Shown here: piece after piece, positions 1-6,771 of the stretch | How the letters are laid out: each line of letters begins with the position of its first letter | Position numbering within the stretch: the first letter of the stretch is position 1 | NCBI GenBank assembly: GCA_003512825.1 | Contig: DOOI01000173.1 | Location: forward strand, 1 to 6,771 | Reading direction: 5' to 3' | Length of the DNA stretch: 6,771 nucleotides | From: Paracoccaceae bacterium | Lineage (GTDB): Bacteria > Pseudomonadota > Alphaproteobacteria > Rhodobacterales > Rhodobacteraceae | Made by a program: the position numbers and the translations under genes | The notes under the pieces: model-generated | The model's database searches: none | What the model was told of the DNA's origin: nothing | The model's input: only the letters and a program-made list of their open reading frames with translations

Positions 1-1403
<1,403 letters not shown>

Positions 1404-1694
1404 TCCATCAGGGCACCGTGGCCTCCGCTCGTCCGGTGCCCACGCCACGCAACGCCGCGCCCTTGTCTGCACAGAAGTCAAAACGCAACGCCACCCCGCC
1501 AAAAGCAGGGCAAACCCGTGCGAAAAAATGCTGAAGTGTGAAGCGCTGCTTTGATCCATGCCTCACGATAGGCGAAAAAGGTTAAGGCTAGGTTTCCCCG
1601 CCCCCACCTCTTTCTTGCGATCTTGCCATATCATGACCAAGGTCAGACAGCCCCCACCGAAGCCAAAACCCCACATCTTCCCAAGGGGTTAGCG
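1404..1694. other. Convergent intergenic region lepA/patB
   Basis: This 291-bp stretch lies between the lepA and patB stop codons, so both genes read into it. I see no supported gene, tRNA or clear promoter. Besides the hairpin after lepA, there is a weak 6-bp inverted repeat on the patB side, AACCCC (1667-1672) and GGGGTT (1685-1690). Read on the minus strand, it ends in a run of four T and could serve as a poor terminator for patB. Open frames here are extensions of shadow frames and show no protein-like features. Confidence 0.5.
1411..1441 (+). terminator. Possible hairpin terminator downstream of lepA
   Basis: A perfect 8-bp inverted repeat, GGGCACCG (1411-1418) and CGGTGCCC (1434-1441), with a 15-nt loop starts 7 bp after the lepA stop codon. 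The position suits transcription termination, but no T-run follows, so a classical intrinsic terminator is not shown. A competing pairing, CGTGGC (1417-1422) with GCCACG (1444-1449), overlaps it. The structure is seen directly and the function is inferred. Confidence 0.35.
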
Positions 1695-2864
1695 TTACTG
1701 CAGATCGGCAAATGCCGCCTTGAGCCGCACCACGGCTTCCTCGATCTGCACCCGTGGCATCGCCAAATTGAAGCGCATGAAGCTCTCGCCGCCGGTGCCA
1801 AACGTCGCCCCGTGATTTGCCGCTATCTTCGCTTCTTTCTCCACCCGCATCTGCACTTCCGCAGGTGACATCCCAGTGCCAGAAAAATCGACCCACGCCA
1901 GATAGGTCGACGCCATCTTCATCGAGATCACACCGGGAATCGAATTCACGCCCTCATCGAAAACTCTCGCATTCTCACCGATATAGCTCACGCATTGATC
2001 GACCCACGCCGCCCCCTCGGGGCTATAGGCCGCCTCCGCCATGAACAAGCCGAACGAGTTTGGCGACAGGCCCAGCCCCATCATCCGCTTCTCAAATTTC
2101 GCCCGCATCTGCGGCTCATGAATGATGACATTGCCGGAATGACTGCCCGCAATGTTGAACGTCTTGGTTGAGGCCGTCATCATGATGCAGCCTTCATTCC
2201 CGGTCACCAACGTCATCGGAATATGCTTGGCCCCCGAAAACACCAGATCGTGGTGAATTTCATCCGAAACCAGGACCAGCTCATGCTCGGTCGCAAAGGC
2301 CGCCAACGCCTCCAACTCGGCCCGCTCCCACACGCGTCCGCTCGGATTATGCGGCGAACATAGGATAACCATCGACGCGCCTTGCGCCTTTACCGCCTCA
2401 GCCGCATGGTCAAAATCCATCTCATAGCGCCCGTTCCGCATCACCAGCGGGCTCTCTACCACCCGGCGGTCATTGGCGCGGATCACCTTGGCAAAGGCAT
2501 GGTAAACTGGCGTAAACAGCAACACGCCGTCGCCGGGCTTTGTAAAGGTGTCCACGCACATAGCCGTGCCGTTCACCAATCCATGCGTTGTAAAAATCGC
2601 TTTCGGATTAAGGCTCCAGCCATGCCGCTCCTTCATCCACCACTGGATCGCTGCGCGGTATGCAGCATCATCACCGTAATACCCATAAACCCCGTGATCA
2701 CGCATCTTCTGCACAGCCGCCTGAATGCAGTCTGGCGCCCGGAAATCCATATCCGCCACCCACATCGACAGCCCCTCCTCCGCAGGCACCCCATAGAGCG
2801 CCTCCATCACATCCCATTTGACGGAATGGGTATTGCGGCGGTCGATGATGTCGTCAAAGCTCAT
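1695..2864 (-). CDS. patB: PatB/MalY-type PLP-dependent cystathionine beta-lyase (C-S lyase)
   Basis: This is a predicted cytoplasmic fold-type I PLP enzyme of the MalY/PatB subfamily. These enzymes cleave C-S bonds of cystathionine or cysteine S-conjugates to a thiol, pyruvate and ammonia. From the chosen ATG the protein has 389 residues, normal for the family. Diagnostic motifs are MWVADMDF (34-41), the PLP-contacting CSPHNPSGRVW (169-179), SDEIHHDLVF (200-209) with Asp201, the Schiff-base Lys234 in TASTKTFNIAG, and Arg364 in RFNLAMPR, the likely substrate-carboxylate ligand. An in-frame ATG at 2942 would add 26 atypical residues. The start at 2864 is preferred because GGGAG lies 8 nt upstream and MSFDDIIDRRNTHSVKWD is the usual family N-terminus. 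The gene is transcribed away from the def-fmt operon. Substrate (cystathionine or another S-conjugate) cannot be told from sequence. Related enzymes take part in tropodithietic acid synthesis in some roseobacters, but nothing here shows that role. Confidence 0.93.
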   Translation of the reverse strand: MSFDDIIDRRNTHSVKWDVMEALYGVPAEEGLSMWVADMDFRAPDCIQAAVQKMRDHGVYGYYGDDAAYRAAIQWWMKERHGWSLNPKAIFTTHGLVNGTAMCVDTFTKPGDGVLLFTPVYHAFAKVIRANDRRVVESPLVMRNGRYEMDFDHAAEAVKAQGASMVILCSPHNPSGRVWERAELEALAAFATEHELVLVSDEIHHDLVFSGAKHIPMTLVTGNEGCIMMTASTKTFNIAGSHSGNVIIHEPQMRAKFEKRMMGLGLSPNSFGLFMAEAAYSPEGAAWVDQCVSYIGENARVFDEGVNSIPGVISMKMASTYLAWVDFSGTGMSPAEVQMRVEKEAKIAANHGATFGTGGESFMRFNLAMPRVQIEEAVVRLKAAFADLQ

Positions 2865-2872
2865 AGTGGGTT

Positions 2873-2877
2873 CTCCC
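2873..2877 (-). promoter_or_regulatory. Shine-Dalgarno site deciding the patB start
   Basis: On the minus strand, GGGAG (2877 down to 2873) stands 8 nt before the ATG at 2864. The alternative upstream ATG at 2942 has no comparable purine-rich site. This supports the shorter protein beginning MSFDDIID. Confidence 0.7.
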
Positions 2878-2931
2878 AATTTTTCGGCCAAGGATACTCC
2901 GCCTCTGCCGCAGCGCAATCGCGCGATCCGT

Positions 2932-3055
2932 ATCAGAACCATTTACCATATATCGGCAATCCATTGGAATACTGTATTATATAAGTTCAAAAAATCAGAA
3001 CAAATTCCATATATAGGCAATTATACGGGAATTTTGTTTTGTAAAAACTCAGATA
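2932..3055. repeat. Imperfect ~62-bp tandem repeat in AT-rich divergent intergenic region
   Basis: Two direct copies lie head to tail between patB and def1. Unit 1 starts at 2932 and unit 2 at 2994. Each begins with ATCAGAAC (2932-2939 and 2994-3001, identical). Each continues with CCATATATCGGCAAT (2946-2960) or CCATATATAGGCAAT (3007-3021), which match at 14 of 15 bases. Then come GGAAT (2966-2970; 3028-3032) and a diverged T/A-rich tail. Positions 2941-3060 are only about 29% GC by my count, against about 60% or more in the flanking genes. The position suggests a duplicated promoter/operator segment. Nothing shows which protein, if any, binds it. Confidence 0.7.
2976..3003 (-). promoter_or_regulatory. 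patB: Candidate sigma70-type promoter for patB
   Basis: The minus strand carries a perfect TATAAT at 2981-2976, with TTGTTC (3 of 6 to the -35 consensus) at 3003-2998 and a 16-nt spacer. Transcription would start near 2970, giving a leader of about 105 nt before patB. A second minus-strand TATAAT lies at 3025-3020 without a good -35 partner. AT-rich DNA makes chance matches likely, so this is only a candidate. Confidence 0.35.
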
Positions 3056-3085
3056 CTCCCTCCCCGGTTGGAACATCCTGCCCCA

Positions 3086-3113
3086 TTGCGCGACCTCGCC
3101 CCATCCCTTACAT
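3086..3113 (+). promoter_or_regulatory. Candidate promoter giving a near-leaderless def1 mRNA
   Basis: TTGCGC (3086-3091) and TTACAT (3108-3113) are separated by 16 bp and stand just before the def1 ATG at 3122. A start 7-9 nt after the -10 would fall at about 3120-3122. This fits the absence of any Shine-Dalgarno sequence before def1. Both hexamers are weak matches, so the call is tentative. The AT-rich repeat further upstream could hold the real promoter instead. Confidence 0.25.
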
Positions 3114-3121
3114 CGCTGCCC

Positions 3122-3640
3122 ATGACAAAACGCCCGATCCTGATCCATCCCGACCCGCGCCTGCGGAAAGTCGCCGCTCCCGTCCCAGACCTCTCGGACG
3201 AGTTGCGCCGTCTCGCCGATGACATGCTCGAAACCATGTATGATGCGCCCGGCATCGGTCTCGCAGCGCCGCAAATCGGTCAGAACCACCGCCTGATTGT
3301 GCTTGATTGCGTCAAGGAAGCGTCCGAAACGCCGCGCCCCCTTGTGATGTTCAATCCCGAAGTCATCGCCAGCGCGGATGAAAAAAGCGTCTACGAAGAG
3401 GGTTGCCTCTCGATCCCCGAACAATATGCCGAAGTCACCCGCCCTGCGGCGGTCACCGTCCGCTGGATGGATCGCGACGGCAAAGAGCACCAAGAAGATT
3501 TCACCGGCCTTTGGTCAACCTGCGTGCAGCATGAAATCGATCACCTCGACGGTAAACTCTTCATCGACTACCTCACCCCCCTCAAGCGCCAGCTCATCAC
3601 GCGCAAGATGCAAAAGCTCAAACGCGAGCGGTTCCGCTGA
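3122..3640 (+). CDS. def: Peptide deformylase, canonical copy (first of three)
   Basis: This metalloenzyme removes the N-formyl group from the initiator methionine of nascent proteins at the ribosome exit tunnel. The product has 172 residues, close to E. coli Def (169). All three family motifs are present: motif [11 protein letters not shown] (44-53), motif II EGCLS (93-97) and motif III QHEIDH (136-141). The metal ligands are Cys95, His137 and His141, the catalytic base is Glu138, and the oxyanion-hole residues are Gln51 and Leu96. An in-frame TTG at 3068 would add 18 residues that do not look like a deformylase. The ATG at 3122 gives the typical N-terminus MTKRPILIHPDPRLRK. No purine-rich ribosome site precedes it. 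It heads the unit def1-def2-def3-fmt, and its stop overlaps the next start by one base (TGATG). This copy is the most likely housekeeping deformylase. Confidence 0.96.
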   Translation: MTKRPILIHPDPRLRKVAAPVPDLSDELRRLADDMLETMYDAPGIGLAAPQIGQNHRLIVLDCVKEASETPRPLVMFNPEVIASADEKSVYEEGCLSIPEQYAEVTRPAAVTVRWMDRDGKEHQEDFTGLWSTCVQHEIDHLDGKLFIDYLTPLKRQLITRKMQKLKRERFR

Positions 3641-4131
3641 TGCGTGACATCGTCCTTTGGCCCGATCCGCGGCTCTCTACCCCCTGTGCGCCTGTCGGTT
3701 CCGAGGACGTCTCGCACCTTGTCACAGAGATGTTTGAAGTCATGTATGCCGCGCCCGGCCGCGGCCTTGCTGCGCCGCAAATTGGCGTGTTGAAACGCAT
3801 TTTTGTCATGGATTGCGGCTGGAAAGAGGGCGACATGACACCTGTGGTCTGCATCGACCCCGAAATCCTGTGGTCTTCCGAGGCAACGGGCGAGATGACC
3901 GAGGGCTGCCTCTCCATCCCCGAAACACCTGCCACCGTCACTCGGCCTCTCGAAATTCGCCTCGCCTTCACCACGCTCGCAGGCACCCGCGAGGAACACC
4001 ACTTGACGGGCTTTGAAGCGCGCTGCGCCCAGCATGAATATGACCATCTCGAAGGACGTGTCATCTTCGACCGTCTTGCGCCCGATCTGCGCGCCGCTTT
4101 GGAAACCCCCTATCTGAAAGCCCGCGCATGA
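3640..4131 (+). CDS. Peptide deformylase paralog with altered motif I (second of three)
   Basis: This 163-residue deformylase-family protein probably removes N-formyl groups, perhaps from a different set of peptides than the first copy. Motif II EGCLS (88-92) and motif III QHEYDH (131-136) are intact, giving metal ligands Cys90, His132 and His136, and base Glu133. Gln47 and Leu91 of the oxyanion hole are also kept. Motif I reads [10 protein letters not shown] (40-49). Arg41 sits where the family normally has a hydrophobic residue, the equivalent of E. coli Ile44, which lines the substrate pocket. The C-terminus is shorter and less basic than in the neighbours and ends in PYLKARA, without the Lys/Arg-rich helix seen in the first and third copies. 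The start ATG overlaps the upstream stop by one base, and its own stop overlaps the next start by four (ATGA), so translation is probably coupled. Activity is likely, but a changed specificity is inference. Confidence 0.92.
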   Translation: MRDIVLWPDPRLSTPCAPVGSEDVSHLVTEMFEVMYAAPGRGLAAPQIGVLKRIFVMDCGWKEGDMTPVVCIDPEILWSSEATGEMTEGCLSIPETPATVTRPLEIRLAFTTLAGTREEHHLTGFEARCAQHEYDHLEGRVIFDRLAPDLRAALETPYLKARA

Positions 4132-4622
4132 CGTCCCGCCGCTGCATCCCTTGGCCCGACCCGCGCCTTCGCACGCCCGCCGCCCCCGTGGCCGAGATCA
4201 CCGACGAAATCCGTGGCCTTTGGGCCGATATGGTCGACACCATGGACGCCATGCCCGGCGTCGGCCTTGCGGCCCCCCAGATCGGCGTAGCCTTGCGCCT
4301 TGCCGTTGTGGATGCCTCCGAGAAGCGCGGCCAAGCCATCCTGATGGCCAATCCTGAAATCCTGCATGCTTCCATCGAACTGCGCGAACATGACGAGGCC
4401 TCGCCCAATCTTCCCGGCGTCTCTGCTGTCATCAAACGCCCGCGCGCCGCCACCGTCCGGTTTCTCAATGCTGACGGTCACATCGAAGACCGCGATCTGG
4501 TCGGCCTCTGGGCCACATCGATGCAGCACCAGATCGACCACCTCAATGGCCGGATGTATTTTGACAACCTCTCCAAGATGAAGCGCGACATGCTCCTGCG
4601 CCGCGCCCGCAAACTCAAGTGA
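4128..4622 (+). CDS. Degenerate peptide deformylase-like protein, probable pseudoenzyme (third of three)
   Basis: This 164-residue protein has the deformylase fold signature but has lost catalytic residues. Motif [11 protein letters not shown] (44-53) is perfect. Motif II, normally EGCLS, is EASPN (90-94), so Ser92 replaces the metal-ligand Cys and Pro93 replaces the oxyanion-hole Leu. Motif III is QHQIDH (133-138), so Gln135 replaces the catalytic Glu, while His134 and His138 remain. The spacing from Ser92 to His134 is 42 residues, the same as Cys to His in both upstream paralogs, so the substitutions are not an alignment artefact. The C-terminal basic helix ([15 protein letters not shown]) resembles that of the first copy. 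The frame is intact, full length and coupled to the upstream gene through ATGA, which argues against a decaying pseudogene. A role as regulator, ribosome-bound competitor or partner of the active copies is possible but unproven. Ordinary deformylase chemistry looks unlikely. Confidence 0.9.
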   Translation: MTSRRCIPWPDPRLRTPAAPVAEITDEIRGLWADMVDTMDAMPGVGLAAPQIGVALRLAVVDASEKRGQAILMANPEILHASIELREHDEASPNLPGVSAVIKRPRAATVRFLNADGHIEDRDLVGLWATSMQHQIDHLNGRMYFDNLSKMKRDMLLRRARKLK

Positions 4623-4629
4623 GGCCCCA

Positions 4630-5535
4630 ATGCGCGTGATCTTTATGGGAACCCCGGAGTTTTCCGTCCCTGTGCTTGAGGCACTGGTCGGCGCGGGCCA
4701 CGAGATCGCCGCCGTCTACTGCCAGCCCCCCCGTCCCGCCGGACGCGGCCAAAAGGATCGCCCCACCCCGGTGCACGCCTCTGCGCGCGCGCTCGGGCTG
4801 GATGTGCGCCACCCCACCTCTCTGAAATCAGACGCCGAAGCTGCTGCCTTCGCCGCCCTTGATGCCGATATCGCCGTGGTCGTGGCCTATGGCCTGATCC
4901 TGCCGCAACGCGTGCTCGACGCGCCCCGCAAGGGCTGCCTGAACATCCACGCGTCCCTCCTGCCGCGCTGGCGCGGTGCTGCCCCGATCCACCGCGCGAT
5001 CCTGTCGGGCGATGCTGAAACGGGGGTCTGCATCATGCAGATGGAAGCAGGGCTTGATACAGGCCCCGTCCTGCTGCGCGCGGCCACCCCCATCGGAGCC
5101 GAAGAAACCACCGGAGAACTGCACGACCGCCTCTCCGCCCTCGGCGCACGCACCATCGTCGAAGCCCTCGCCACATTGGACAGCCTCACACCCGTGCCCC
5201 AGCCCGAAGAGGGCGTTACCTACGCCGCCAAGATCGACAAGGCCGAAGCCGCAATCGACTGGTCCCGCCCCGCCGCAGACCTCATTCGCCAGATCAACGG
5301 CCTCTCACCCTTCCCCGGCGCATGGGTCACATGGAACGGCGAACGCCTCAAACTCCTCGCCGCCCGCGCCGCCTCTGGCCAAGGCACGCCCGGCACCATG
5401 CTGGACGACGCCCTCACCATCGCCTGCGGCACCGGAGCCCTCCAACTCACCCGCCTCCAACGCGCCGGCAAAGCCGCCCAACCCGCCGCCGACTTCCTCA
5501 GAGGAAATGCTCTGAGCAAGGGCGAGCGGCTTTAG
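4630..5535 (+). CDS. fmt: Methionyl-tRNA formyltransferase
   Basis: This cytoplasmic enzyme transfers a formyl group from 10-formyltetrahydrofolate to Met-tRNA(fMet) for translation initiation. The product has 301 residues, slightly shorter than E. coli Fmt (315). The N-terminal Rossmann-type catalytic domain begins [19 protein letters not shown]. The RPAGRGQK segment (35-42) corresponds to the loop that contacts the tRNA acceptor stem. Catalytic residues are Asn105 and His107 in [16 protein letters not shown], and Asp143 in GLDTGPVLL. The C-terminal OB-like domain runs from about 204 ([22 protein letters not shown]) to the end. GAGG (4621-4624) overlaps the def3 stop 5 nt before the ATG, so the gene is probably read in the same operon. 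It makes the formyl group that the deformylases upstream remove. Confidence 0.97.
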   Translation: MRVIFMGTPEFSVPVLEALVGAGHEIAAVYCQPPRPAGRGQKDRPTPVHASARALGLDVRHPTSLKSDAEAAAFAALDADIAVVVAYGLILPQRVLDAPRKGCLNIHASLLPRWRGAAPIHRAILSGDAETGVCIMQMEAGLDTGPVLLRAATPIGAEETTGELHDRLSALGARTIVEALATLDSLTPVPQPEEGVTYAAKIDKAEAAIDWSRPAADLIRQINGLSPFPGAWVTWNGERLKLLAARAASGQGTPGTMLDDALTIACGTGALQLTRLQRAGKAAQPAADFLRGNALSKGERL

Positions 5536-5681
5536 GCCATAAGCAACAGTAGCAACTCGCATCGCCAGAATGCGCCTTTAAGCTTCGGTCCTCGCGTAAA
5601 TCGACTCTTGCAAATTCCATCGTCCGCTGCACCATTACTACAACCCTTGAATGTATCTCTCTCTGTGACTCTTAGGGGACT
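5536..5681. other. Intergenic region downstream of fmt
   Basis: This is 146 bp between fmt and the unknown gene. Base composition drops from the GC-rich fmt gene into a more balanced region. I see no convincing hairpin terminator after fmt and no promoter pair good enough to report. The unknown gene may therefore have its own weak promoter or be read through from fmt. Confidence 0.4.
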
Positions 5682-6221
5682 ATGTTGAATAAGTTGTTAA
5701 TCGCCGCAGGTCTTTTGCTCAGTTTTATTGCCGGCCAGTATTTCACGATCGATGCACTCAATCGGCCCTTGAACCATGGCACATTGCGCGGAGTGTCCAT
5801 TTGCCTAGCCCAAGAAGCAAACGCTGTTCTAAGCGCCGACTCTCGCAAAAAGGCCTGCGCTTCGCAATTCGAACAAGACATAAGCTATTTTGTTTACGAA
5901 AAGATTTACGGCCGCGGCAGCATTCGAAAACGCGGCGATCAATTGGCTTTTGAGGGTGCACTTTCGAATGAAACTTCGGACTCCTTGGTTTCCCACTTCA
6001 AAATAGAAATCACGTTTAATCAAGAGCTTGGAAAAGCCGCAATTGTCAGAAAAGCAGGTGTTTCTGGCTGGTTTGAACCCTCTACAGCAAACGTCACGTT
6101 TACGAGCACCGAATTCGAGCCGCCATTCGAAGGTTGGGAGAAACTCAAAGGGTGCGAACCCAATGTTCAGGTTAACTGTTGGGTCTGGGAAATTGATCGG
6201 TACTATGGGGTTTCTCTTTAG
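5682..6221 (+). CDS. Unknown membrane-anchored or exported protein with four cysteines
   Basis: I do not recognise this 179-residue protein. It begins MLNKLLIAAGLLLSFIAGQYF: a Lys followed by a hydrophobic stretch (about residues 5-21), consistent with a signal anchor or uncleaved signal peptide, with the rest outside the cytoplasm. Four cysteines (41, 59, 158, 166) form two close pairs that could be disulfides in the periplasm. Residues 88-145 look beta-rich. The pattern FEGALSNETSD, then FKIEITF, then GWFEPSTANVTF recalls FxLyD-like extracytoplasmic beta domains, but that is only a resemblance. The start is fixed by an in-frame TAG at 5673-5675 and by AGGGGA (5674-5679) just upstream, unusually close to the ATG. 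The gene is about 46% GC in sampled stretches, against about 75% in a sampled line of fmt. That suggests acquisition by transfer or relaxed composition. The convergent dehydrogenase gene ends only 21 bp away. Confidence 0.75.
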   Translation: MLNKLLIAAGLLLSFIAGQYFTIDALNRPLNHGTLRGVSICLAQEANAVLSADSRKKACASQFEQDISYFVYEKIYGRGSIRKRGDQLAFEGALSNETSDSLVSHFKIEITFNQELGKAAIVRKAGVSGWFEPSTANVTFTSTEFEPPFEGWEKLKGCEPNVQVNCWVWEIDRYYGVSL

Positions 6222-6242
6222 GATTCTCCCGCGCCTCCCCCC

Positions 6243-6771
6243 TCACACGTGCTGCCCGCCGTTAATCTCTATCTCCGTCCCCGTGATGTAACTCGCCCCG
6301 GGCCCGCAGAGGAAATAGATCGTGTTTGCCACTTCGGCAGGCTGCCCCAACCGCCGCAGCGGGATCGTTTCCGTCAGTTTCTCCGTCCCCGGTGACAGGA
6401 TCGCCGTCTCGATTTCGCCCGGCGCAATCGCATTCACCCGCACCCCCAATGGCCCGAAATCATGCGCCATTTCCCGCGTCAGCGCCTTGAGCGCCGCTTT
6501 GGACGTCGAATAGGCCGCCCCCGCAAACGGATGCACCTCATTCCCGGCAATCGACGTCACGTTCACCACAGAGCCCTGCGCCTCCACCAATTCCGCACGC
6601 AGCCCGCGCGCCAGCACGATCGAGGCAAAGAAGTTAACGTGAAACACCTGCCCCCATGTCCGCAGGTCCGTCTCCAGCGTGTTAAGCCGCCCGCCGCCAT
6701 CGCCTTTCGGCGAAATCCCCGCGTTATTCACCAAGGCGTCCAGCTTCCCATCAATCCGCCCGCGAATATCC
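6243..6771 (-). CDS. Short-chain dehydrogenase/reductase, N-terminus off window
   Basis: This is a classical SDR-family NAD(P)-dependent oxidoreductase. About 175 residues are visible, and the reading frame runs through the window edge. Roughly 75-80 residues, including the TGxxxGIG cofactor motif, lie beyond it. The internal TTG at 6732-6734 is not the start, because it encodes Leu in DALVNNAGIS. Visible landmarks are NNAG (visible residues 15-18), catalytic Asn46 (HVNFFAS), Ser73 (VNVTSIAG), Tyr87 and Lys91 in YSTSK, the IAPGEIET loop (115-122) and the C-terminal YITGTEIEINGG. The full catalytic tetrad is therefore present. Many such proteins are labelled FabG-like or glucose 1-dehydrogenase-like, but the substrate cannot be assigned. 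It is convergent with the unknown gene and unrelated to the formylation operon. Confidence 0.92.
   Translation of the reverse strand, partial: DIRGRIDGKLDALVNNAGISPKGDGGGRLNTLETDLRTWGQVFHVNFFASIVLARGLRAELVEAQGSVVNVTSIAGNEVHPFAGAAYSTSKAALKALTREMAHDFGPLGVRVNAIAPGEIETAILSPGTEKLTETIPLRRLGQPAEVANTIYFLCGPGASYITGTEIEINGGQHV

Noticed and set aside
1502..1552. Inverted repeat AAAGCAG/CTGCTTT (1502-1508, 1546-1552) as an RNA structure.
   Set aside because: It has a 7-bp stem with a 37-nt loop and no supporting inner pairing, so it is too weak to call.
2865..2942. Longer patB starting at the in-frame ATG 2942.
   Set aside because: The extra 26 residues do not resemble the family N-terminus and have no good ribosome site, while GGGAG sits 8 nt before the ATG at 2864.
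2893..3059. 8-bp direct repeat GATACTCC at 2893-2900 and 3052-3059 flanking the AT-rich block, like a target-site duplication.
   Set aside because: An 8-mer pair within a region this size is expected by chance at about the 0.5 level. No terminal inverted repeats or transposase remnant lie between the copies.
3068..3121. Longer def1 starting at TTG 3068.
   Set aside because: The extra residues are unlike deformylase N-termini, and no ribosome site precedes the TTG.
3568..4541. Long open frames on the minus strand opposite the deformylase genes.
   Set aside because: They mirror GC-rich codon bias of the real genes. They also contain reversed images of the conserved motifs, which are clearly coding on the plus strand.
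4128..4622. Third deformylase copy as a simple pseudogene or a sequencing artefact.
   Set aside because: The frame is uninterrupted, the length and motif spacing match the paralogs, start and stop overlap or adjoin neighbours, and the substitutions fall specifically in catalytic positions while the rest of the fold signature is kept.
6732..6734. TTG as the start of a short dehydrogenase.
   Set aside because: The frame stays open to the window edge, and this codon is the Leu in the conserved LVNNAG motif, so the gene simply continues beyond the window.

Overview
The window is about 6.8 kb of GC-rich bacterial chromosome. It suggests an alphaproteobacterium of the Rhodobacterales (Roseobacter-like). 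The basis is the codon style, the protein sequences, and a run of three deformylase genes directly before fmt, a layout I associate with that group from memory and could not check here. Most of the window is translation housekeeping. No tRNA, rRNA, CRISPR array or recognisable mobile element was seen.

Layout. Positions 1-1403 (+) hold the 3' three quarters of lepA (elongation factor 4). A 291-bp gap with a hairpin just after the lepA stop separates it from a convergent patB/malY-type C-S lyase gene (1695-2864, -). Between patB and the next operon lies a divergent intergenic region of 257 bp. About 120 bp of it is only about 29% GC and carries an imperfect ~62-bp tandem repeat. From 3122 to 5535 (+) runs a tightly packed unit def1-def2-def3-fmt, with overlaps TGATG and ATGA and a 7-bp gap. 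A low-GC gene for an unknown membrane-anchored or exported protein (5682-6221, +) follows. The window ends in the 3' part of a convergent short-chain dehydrogenase gene (6243-6771, -).

How the genes work together. Fmt formylates the methionine on initiator tRNA, and peptide deformylase removes that formyl group from new proteins, so the operon holds both ends of the N-formyl cycle. The main point of interest is that the three deformylase paralogs are not equivalent. Def1 has all canonical motifs. Def2 keeps the catalytic residues but has an arginine at the normally hydrophobic position of motif I. Def3 has lost the metal-binding cysteine (Ser), the catalytic glutamate (Gln) and the oxyanion-hole leucine (Pro), yet is full length, in frame and translationally coupled. 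It looks like a maintained pseudoenzyme in the deformylase operon.

Other points are the repeated AT-rich block between patB and def1, the lack of a Shine-Dalgarno sequence before def1, and the compositionally foreign unknown gene between fmt and the dehydrogenase.
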